From an uncultured Ruminococcus sp. (lineage in GTDB: Bacteria > Bacillota > Clostridia > Oscillospirales > Acutalibacteraceae): a stretch of DNA of 36,008 nucleotides. The position numbers and the translations under genes are program-made. Within the stretch, counting starts at the first letter, position 1. Each line of letters begins with the position of its first letter. The notes beneath the pieces are model-generated. The model saw nothing but the letters and a program-made list of their open reading frames with translations, had not been told where the DNA came from and did not search any database. The stretch is from the NCBI GenBank assembly GCA_902761345.1, contig CACWKD010000018.1, positions 1-36,008 of the forward strand, given 5' to 3'. Shown one piece after another: positions 30,951-36,008 of this stretch.

Positions 30951-31688
30951 ATGCAAAAAATTAAGGTATGTAAAAAATGCGGTGCACAAATGGACAAATC
31001 CGCTAAATCGTGCCCCCAGTGCGGTGCTCCGGCTAAGGGTAAAAAAGGTTTGATAATCGGTGCGGTAGTAGTGTTTATTGTTCTTGTTGCAGCAATAGGA
31101 AATGCGGAAGATAATTCAAGCAATACTGAACCAAAAGTAGTTTCTCAGATTGAATCTTCGGAAGTTCAGAGTAAAAATGAAGTAAAAGAAGAAACAAAAG
31201 CTGATGATAAGACCGCTGTTTCAGAAGAAACTGCACCACAAAAAGAAGTATCATCGCAATAGAAGGCTTCGTCACAGGAGGAAGTATCATCACAGGAAGA
31301 AGTAAGTAATGTTTTTCATGTGGGAGATGTTGTTGATACAGGAAAAGCAACGATTACATTTAAGAGTGTAGAAGATTATGTATCGGATAATATGTTTATG
31401 CAGCCTGAAGACGGTAATAAGATAATCGCCGCATATTTTATTATTGAAAATACCGGAAATTCCAATCTGTCAACGGGACCATATGATTTTGATTGTTATG
31501 CGGACAATTCCGTAGTAGAGTCAACATACTATGGTGAAAAGGCTCTTTCGTATGATTCAATTTCTCCGGGACGTAAAAATGAGGGATATGTTTGGTTTGA
31601 AGTCCCTGTGAATTCCGAAAAAATTGAGATCGAATACGAGATGAGTTGGTGGACGCAAGAGAAAGCGATCTTTATCGTAAAGGAATAA
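30951..31688 (+). pseudogene. Zinc-ribbon / DUF4352-like membrane protein interrupted by an amber codon
   Basis: The first 103 codons encode a zinc ribbon (CKKC...CPQC, residues 7-26), a basic stretch, a membrane helix (LIIGAVVVFIVLVAAIG) and a Ser/Glu linker, and stop at TAG (31260-31262). The same frame then stays open to 31688, repeating the linker (SSQEEVSSQEEV) and encoding a domain starting FHVGDVVDTGKATITFKSVE, with IIAAYFIIENTGNSNLS and GYVWFEVPVNSEKIEIEYE, like the DUF4352/telokin-like extracellular domain. A single CAG-to-TAG change would join the parts. No good internal start exists after the TAG, so the domain is lost unless the stop is read through. GAGGTGA precedes the first ATG. 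Confidence 0.8.
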
Positions 31689-31710
31689 TAAAGTTAATAT
31701 TGTCGCGATT

Positions 31711-31745
31711 AGGCTATGCGGAATTTTCTCCGGATAGCCTTTTTT
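31711..31745 (+). terminator. Terminator after the zinc-ribbon gene
   Basis: AGGCTATGCGGA (31711-31722) pairs with TCCGGATAGCCT (31729-31740) with one mismatch, then a T run; 22 bases past the stop at 31688. Confidence 0.88.
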
Positions 31746-31784
31746 ACCAAAAAATTAAATTTCACCGAAAATCCGTTACTCCCC

Positions 31785-31813
31785 TTGATTATTATACCAC
31801 GCTGTAATATAAT
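31785..31813 (+). promoter_or_regulatory. Promoter of guaA
   Basis: TTGATT (31785-31790), 17 bases, TATAAT (31808-31813). The transcript would start near 31820, which rules out the ATG at 31816 and leaves a leader of only ~25 bases, too short for a purine riboswitch. Confidence 0.75.
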
Positions 31814-31845
31814 TAATGTATGCTTTAGAAAGAGAGGGAGTATTA

Positions 31846-33381
31846 ATGCAAAAAGAAGAGCTTATACTTATTCTTGATTTTTGCGGTCAGTATAACCAGC
31901 TTATCGCAAGAAGAGTACGTGAATGTAATGTTTACTGCGAAATAGTCCGTCACGATATTTCCGCAGAAGAGGTCAAAAACAGAGGCGCTAAAGGCGTAAT
32001 ATTTACGGGCGGCCCTGCAAGCGTTTACGGCGAGGACGCACCAAAATGTGACCCCGAAATATTTAACCTCGGTATTCCTGTACTTGGAATTTGCTACGGT
32101 ATGCAAATCATGACGCATACATTGGGCGGTAAAGTAGAGAGAGCCGATAAGAGAGAGTACGGCGAAACAGATGTAAAATTCTCAAAGTCGCTGCTGTTTG
32201 ACGGCTTTGGCGATGAAAACGTCTGCCTTATGTCGCATACAGATTATGTCGATACACTGCCAGAGGGCTTTGAGAGAATAGCCTATACACCGTCATGTCC
32301 GTACGCAGGTATAGAAAATAAAGAAAAACATTTTTACGGAATACAGTTCCACGCAGAAGTAAACAATACTGTAAACGGTATAAAAATTATAGACAACTTT
32401 GTAAAGAAAATTTGCGGCTGCTCGGGCAGTTGGAAAATGTCGTCTTTTGCAAAAGAAACCGTAAAAGCACTTAGAGAGAAAATAGGCGACGGAAAAGCAC
32501 TTTGTGCATTATCGGGCGGAGTAGATTCATCGGTTGCTGCGGCTCTGCTCAATGAAGCAATAGGAGAAAACCTTACCTGTATTTTTGTTGACCACGGACT
32601 TCTCAGAAAGAACGAGGGCGATGAAGTAGAAGAGGTATTCGGCAAGAGATTTAAGTCGAAATTCATCAGAGTTGACGCAGAAGAGAGATTTTTGAACAAG
32701 CTTGCGGGAGTAGATGACCCCGAAACTAAGAGGAAGATAATAGGCGAGGAGTTTATCAAGGTCTTTGAAGAAGAGGCAAAGAAGATAGGAGCAGTCGATT
32801 ATCTTGTACAGGGTACGATTTATCCCGATGTAGTAGAAAGCGGAAAAGGCATTGGTGCAACAATAAAGAGTCATCATAATGTCGGAGGACTTCCGGATTA
32901 TGTAGATTTCAAGGAGATAGTAGAGCCTTTGCGAGATCTGTTTAAAGACGAAGTAAGGAAGGTAGGCAGGGAGCTTGGAATACCGGATTATCTTGTAGAC
33001 AGGCAGCCGTTCCCGGGACCGGGTCTTGCAATCAGAGTGATAGGAGATATAACAAAGGAAAAGCTTGATATACTCAGAGAGGCAGATTATATTTTCCGTG
33101 AGGAATTGGAGCGTGACGGAGTAAACAGAGAGGCAAACCAGTATTTTGCAGCGCTTACGAATGTAAAGAGCGTAGGAGTAATGGGTGATTATCGTACATA
33201 TGATTATATGATAGCGCTCAGAGCAGTTACAACAGTAGATTTTATGACAGCAACATTTACAAAGATACCGTATGAAACACTCGAACGTGTATCGTCAAGG
33301 ATAGTAAACGAAGTTAAGCATGTAAACAGAGTAGTGTATGACATTACGAGCAAACCCCCGGCAACGATTGAGTACGAATAG
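31846..33381 (+). CDS. guaA: GMP synthase (glutamine-hydrolysing)
   Basis: 511 residues from the ATG at 31846, where GAGGGAG gives a good ribosome site. It turns XMP, ATP and glutamine into GMP. The N-terminal class I glutaminase has [10 protein letters not shown], the catalytic Cys83 in GICYGMQ, and the His in GIQFHAEV (the usual Pro after His is Ala). The ATP-pyrophosphatase domain starts with the P-loop [10 protein letters not shown], then [12 protein letters not shown], and the C-terminal dimerisation domain has [14 protein letters not shown] and ends [14 protein letters not shown], the normal terminus. The gene is intact. Its 3' side borders an accessory region with a broken ATPase and an IS66 element. 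Confidence 0.97.
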   Translation: MQKEELILILDFCGQYNQLIARRVRECNVYCEIVRHDISAEEVKNRGAKGVIFTGGPASVYGEDAPKCDPEIFNLGIPVLGICYGMQIMTHTLGGKVERADKREYGETDVKFSKSLLFDGFGDENVCLMSHTDYVDTLPEGFERIAYTPSCPYAGIENKEKHFYGIQFHAEVNNTVNGIKIIDNFVKKICGCSGSWKMSSFAKETVKALREKIGDGKALCALSGGVDSSVAAALLNEAIGENLTCIFVDHGLLRKNEGDEVEEVFGKRFKSKFIRVDAEERFLNKLAGVDDPETKRKIIGEEFIKVFEEEAKKIGAVDYLVQGTIYPDVVESGKGIGATIKSHHNVGGLPDYVDFKEIVEPLRDLFKDEVRKVGRELGIPDYLVDRQPFPGPGLAIRVIGDITKEKLDILREADYIFREELERDGVNREANQYFAALTNVKSVGVMGDYRTYDYMIALRAVTTVDFMTATFTKIPYETLERVSSRIVNEVKHVNRVVYDITSKPPATIEYE

Positions 33382-33388
33382 TAGCCAA

Positions 33389-33434
33389 AATCCCGAAAAG
33401 CACATTGTTATGCGGCTTTTCGGGATTATTTTTT
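33389..33434 (+). terminator. Terminator of guaA
   Basis: AATCCCGAAAAGC (33389-33401) pairs perfectly with GCTTTTCGGGATT (33415-33427), followed by ATTTTTT. Confidence 0.9.
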
Positions 33435-33438
33435 ATCT

Positions 33439-33460
33439 TTGGTGCACTTTTGGTGCACTT
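33439..33460. repeat. Tandem 11-bp repeat TTGGTGCACTT downstream of guaA
   Basis: Two perfect copies of TTGGTGCACTT, containing the palindrome GTGCAC, followed by a T run, just behind the guaA terminator. Confidence 0.7.
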
Positions 33461-33547
33461 TTTTTCAAAAACGTCACGGACGGGGTGAAAAATGGGGGAT
33501 TTCAGGGATAATTCGGATAATGTGTGGCTTCAGTATCTTGCAGTGAT

Positions 33548-34450
33548 TTATCTGTAAATATCCTCAAGCGTCAGCAGCGTGACATGATCTTTCTGCTGCA
33601 AAAGCTGATCTGTAAATCCTCCGAGTGAGAAGATGAAGTAGTGATATTTTGTTCCCTTACCAAACACCGAAGCGTAGTGCTTCAGCAGTTCCAATTCGTC
33701 AACGCCGATCTTTTCGTTACGGTATTTGCATGAGCCTATGATGTATTCACTGCCGCTTGCAGGTGCGGCGACAATATCTACTTGTACCTCCTTGCGGGCA
33801 GCCTTATCTGTACCCCACCACTGCCCGATCTCGGAGATCTCTATCGGGAGATCATCGGCGTAATTAAGAAGGTACTCTCTGCACATCTGCTCAAATACAA
33901 GTCCCATGTACTCATGAAAATACGGCTTAACACTTTGATTATAGGTGCGCTCGATCCTGCCTGATGTGATCGCTGTCATATTGCGCGGAACGAACCTGAA
34001 CCAGAATCGGAAAAACTGATCCTTTATGAAGTATATCGTTTTTCGTCCTGCTTTTTCGGTTACGGGAGTTTCCTTTTGGAGTATTCCGAGATCAAGCAGG
34101 ACATTGATGTACTTTGCACAATGCGCCGAATCAATGCCGACCTTCGTTGCGATCTCGTTTATTCTCGACGAGCCGTTTGCTATTGCGGTGATTATCGAAT
34201 TGTACATCGCGGGCTCGCGCAGCTCTTGCTTGAGCAGATTTTCGGGTTCCTCAAATAAGTACGAAGAGGTGTCAAAAAGATTTTCAAGAAGGGCGGAGTC
34301 AATATTATCCTTTACACCCAGCTTGTTGATATAATGCGGAATGCCGCCGGTGATACCGTAAACGAGGGAAAGCTGCTCGGGTGAAAGCGTAGGGCAAAAC
34401 GCCGCGATCTCCTTGTAGTTCAGCGCTTCGATCTTAAATGAAAATCTTAA
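33548..34450 (-). pseudogene. DUF234-type AAA ATPase, 3' remnant lacking the nucleotide-binding domain
   Basis: About 300 codons encode the C-terminal two thirds of an archaeal-type/DUF234 ATP-binding protein: FKIEALNYKEIAAFCPTLSP, the family hallmark GITGGIPHYINKL, a winged-helix stretch (SSRINEIATKVGIDSAHCAKY), DQFFRFWFRFV, and the nuclease-like DUF234 domain with EVQVDIVAAP and IGSCKYR. The Walker A and B part that should precede is absent. Upstream of about 34450 the frame continues into a G-rich hairpin and unrelated sequence to an ATG at 34516 that is not native. The gene was therefore cut by rearrangement or insertion. Intact members occur singly in mobile regions and have no settled function. 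Confidence 0.8.
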
Positions 34451-34503
34451 TCCCCCAGCTATGCTGGGGAGAATTGAGTAAGACGGTATCCCCTCAATCC
34501 CCC
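34449..34503. repeat. Hairpin CCCCAGC-TAT-GCTGGGG with flanking direct repeats
   Basis: A perfect 7-bp stem with a 3-base loop at 34453-34469. AATCCCCC occurs at 34449-34456 and again at 34496-34503. Short GC hairpins of this kind are found near the ends of IS200/IS605 elements, so this may be a relic end; it marks the break in the DUF234-type gene. Confidence 0.5.
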
Positions 34504-34589
34504 ATCGTCTACCCAAACCAATCCCAAAATGTTAAAATAACTCCAAACAGGTCTTAATACCAACACAGACCGGATTGGAGCAGAGCAAA

Positions 34590-34924
34590 ATGGACGAGAT
34601 AAACGAAGTCAAAAAAGCGATTAGACATGAAAACTGGAAGCGGATGTATGAAGAATACCAAAGCAGCGGGATGACGGTAAAAGATTGGTGTGAAGCACAA
34701 GGGATATCTGTAAAAACCTTTTGAGAGTGCTGCGAGAAGATCTTCTTAGCGGGCACGAAACGCATGATATTGTCCCAATTGCAGCGTGTGAGGATAAGGT
34801 GCCGATCGGCAGGTCAACTTATTCCGACGACAGAATACACATCAGCGGAAACGGTGTAGAAATTGAACTTCCTATGAGCGTATCGCCGGAGCTGATAACT
34901 GTGATTCTACAGGGGATACGATAA
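34590..34924 (+). pseudogene. tnpA: IS66 TnpA, frameshifted
   Basis: The first frame (ATG at 34590) reads MDEINEVKKAIRHENWKRMY and then SSGMTVKDWCEAQGISVKTF, the IS66 orf1 helix-turn-helix pattern, and stops at TGA 34722-34724. The rest continues in the -1 frame from 34721 (LRVLREDLLSGHE ... IELPMSVSPELITVILQGIR) to 34924. IS66 orf1 proteins normally have a YYWLR motif at the junction; here the aromatic part is missing, which fits a small deletion of about 10 bases rather than a single slip. Programmed -1 frameshifting on TTTT is less likely. The stop overlaps the tnpB start (TAATG). Confidence 0.8.
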
Positions 34925-35277
34925 TGCTGAAGGAAATGAAAGGTCCGTATTACATCGTTTGCGGTTACACTGATCTTCGGCGAGGCATTGATGGGCTTGC
35001 AGGTATCGTTCAGCAGAATTACAAGCTCGATGTTTGCTCGGGCGGGCTGTTCATGTTCTGCGGAAGAAGGTGCGACAGGATCAAGGCGCTGCTGTGGGAA
35101 GGCAACGGATTTTTGCTTCTTTACAAGCGGCTGGACAACGGAAGATTCCAATGGCCGAGGAACAAAACCGAGGCAGAGCAAATAACAGCCGAGCAATATA
35201 CATGGCTGATGCAGGGGCTTGCGATAGAGCAGCCAAAGGCCATAAAACCGGCTTCGAGACGACCTGATATCATATAA
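34924..35277 (+). CDS. tnpB: IS66 TnpB (Orf2-like accessory protein)
   Basis: 117 residues, the normal size for the IS66 Orf2 family. Conserved stretches are GYTDLRRGIDGLAGIVQ, GGLFMFCGRRCDRIKALLWE, GNGFLLLYKRLDNGRFQWP and TAEQYTWLMQGLAI. It is required with TnpC for IS66 transposition, though its role is not defined. The ATG overlaps the last base of the tnpA stop codon. Confidence 0.95.
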   Translation: MLKEMKGPYYIVCGYTDLRRGIDGLAGIVQQNYKLDVCSGGLFMFCGRRCDRIKALLWEGNGFLLLYKRLDNGRFQWPRNKTEAEQITAEQYTWLMQGLAIEQPKAIKPASRRPDII

Positions 35278-35332
35278 TCAGGTCAGAATAATCACACGGA
35301 AATAATTCCGAAAATCCGCATAAATACTGTAC

Positions 35333-35370
35333 TTTCCGACACATTTATGGTATAATAAGTGTGTCGGAAA
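35333..35370 (+). promoter_or_regulatory. Perfect 11-bp inverted repeat enclosing a -10 box before tnpC
   Basis: TTTCCGACACA (35333-35343) and TGTGTCGGAAA (35360-35370) flank a 16-base loop containing TGGTATAAT, an extended -10 box (TATAAT 35351-35356). It may be an operator, an attenuating hairpin, or both, for tnpC alone. Confidence 0.6.
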
Positions 35371-35393
35371 TTTGTTTTGGAGGAAGTGCGAGA

Positions 35394-36008
35394 ATGAAAA
35401 TACCCAAGAATATTTCACCCGAGATCGCAGCGTATATCAAAGCACTTCAGTTTGAAAACAGCAAGCTTCAAAACGAAAATTCTGAAATCAAAAGCAAAAA
35501 TTCCGAACTCCAAAACGAAGTATCCGATTTAAAAACCAAGGTCGAGAAGCAGGAGCTTCAGATAAGTAATCTCACGGAAATGCTTGTAAACAGCCGAAAA
35601 AAGATGTTCGGAAGGTCCAGTGAGAAAAGCAAATACTTTAACGATGCGCAGATGTCTTTGTTTGATGAGGCTGAGGTCTGTGCCGATGAGTCTGCGCCTG
35701 AGCCGGATAAGGAAACATTCATTGCTGCTCATAAAAGGCGCAAAAAGCGTACAAAGGCGGAGCTTACCGAAAATCTCAATCACATAAAGCAGGTCTGCGA
35801 TCTGGATAAGAAAGAATGCGAGATCTGCGGCGGGGAGCTGACCTGTATCGGAGAAGAATTCGTCCGCAGCGAGCTGAACATAATCCCCGCGCAAATGTAT
35901 GTTGTGGATATCTACCGCAAGGTCTACAAGTGCGAGCATTGCTCCGATGATGAGCTGACTAATATTTTCAAGGCTGATACACCCGTATCGGTTATGAAGG
36001 GCAGCATG
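35394..36008 (+). CDS. tnpC: IS66 transposase TnpC (partial, N-terminal 205 residues)
   Basis: Starts at an ATG with GGAGG 10 bases upstream and stays open to the window end. The first ~75 residues form a heptad-type coiled coil rich in Asn, Lys and Glu (LQNENSEIKSKNSELQNEVS), the IS66 leucine-zipper region. Next is NSRKKMFGRSSEKSKY, conserved in TnpC. A zinc-finger domain (zf-IS66) then shows CEICGGELTCIGEE and YKCEHC. The DDE catalytic core lies beyond the window. Confidence 0.95.
   Translation, partial: MKIPKNISPEIAAYIKALQFENSKLQNENSEIKSKNSELQNEVSDLKTKVEKQELQISNLTEMLVNSRKKMFGRSSEKSKYFNDAQMSLFDEAEVCADESAPEPDKETFIAAHKRRKKRTKAELTENLNHIKQVCDLDKKECEICGGELTCIGEEFVRSELNIIPAQMYVVDIYRKVYKCEHCSDDELTNIFKADTPVSVMKGSM

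Larger units (their letters stand above)
34504..36008 (+). mobile_element. IS66 family insertion sequence (3' part outside window)
   Basis: Holds the three-gene IS66 order tnpA, tnpB, tnpC on the plus strand, with tnpC running off the window. The left boundary is approximate; terminal inverted repeats could not be confirmed because the right end is not visible. The tnpA gene is frameshifted. Confidence 0.85.

Noticed and set aside
31785..31845. Purine riboswitch before guaA
   Set aside because: The promoter leaves a leader of only about 25 bases, too short for an aptamer.
33439..33460. Confirmed attachment site for an integrase
   Set aside because: Only a tandem repeat is visible; no integrase and no second boundary copy lie in the window, so it is kept as a repeat.
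34449..34516. N-terminal extension of the DUF234-type protein from an ATG at 34516
   Set aside because: The added residues come from the hairpin and IS-side DNA and match nothing in the family, so the gene is truncated rather than re-started.

Overview
The window looks like a chromosomal segment of a gut Clostridia bacterium of the Ruminococcaceae/Oscillospiraceae type (Ruminococcus or [Eubacterium] siraeum-like). The reasons are a moderately AT-rich composition with strong Gram-positive Shine-Dalgarno sites, two dockerin-bearing secreted proteins, a giant BspA-type leucine-rich-repeat protein, a VanW protein, a stand-alone acyl carrier protein beside an FkbH enzyme, and an IS66 element. The genus call is inference; no marker gene here settles it.

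Region by region. 1-1710 (minus): rlmB, followed by a partial acidic protein built from a 12-residue tandem repeat. 2096-3225 (plus): a ComEC-like metallo-beta-lactamase-fold lipoprotein and a DUF378 membrane protein. 3286-5125 (minus): a small dockerin protein with a damaged signal peptide, a possible 22-codon ORF, a SAM methyltransferase and a lone 5S rRNA with its own promoter and terminator. 5368-11465 (minus): a surface acyl-modification locus (MBOAT acyltransferase, DHHW/SGNH protein, zinc-ribbon membrane protein, FkbH, acyl carrier protein). 11869-18907 (plus): a 2331-residue secreted LRR protein ending in a dockerin. 19117-20685 (plus): cardiolipin synthase. 20845-23501 (minus): PNPOx-like, GyrI-like and TfoX genes, dusB, and tRNA-Gly with a consensus promoter. 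23541-27074 (minus): an MGDG-synthase-type glycosyltransferase and an ABC-2 exporter whose ATPase has lost its usual catalytic residues. 27450-30054 (plus): a VanW protein and a HAD phosphatase. 30061-31745: two XRE repressors, a divergent promoter pair with palindromic operator candidates, and a zinc-ribbon membrane protein broken by an amber codon. 31785-33434 (plus): guaA. 33439-36008: an accessory junction with a truncated DUF234-type ATPase, a hairpin and an IS66 element that runs off the end.

Much of the content faces the envelope. The FkbH-ACP-MBOAT-DHHW set resembles a Dlt/alginate-acetylation machine in which a carrier-bound glyceryl-type acyl group, rather than D-alanine or acetate, would be put on a surface polymer. 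The MGDG-type glycosyltransferase and cardiolipin synthase act on membrane lipids, VanW and the LRR/dockerin proteins sit at or outside the wall, and a family of intergenic repeats lies directly behind stop codons. The most notable signals are this acyl-modification locus, the divergent repressor/operator switch, the degenerate ABC ATPase, the stop-codon-associated repeats and the guaA-side island junction.
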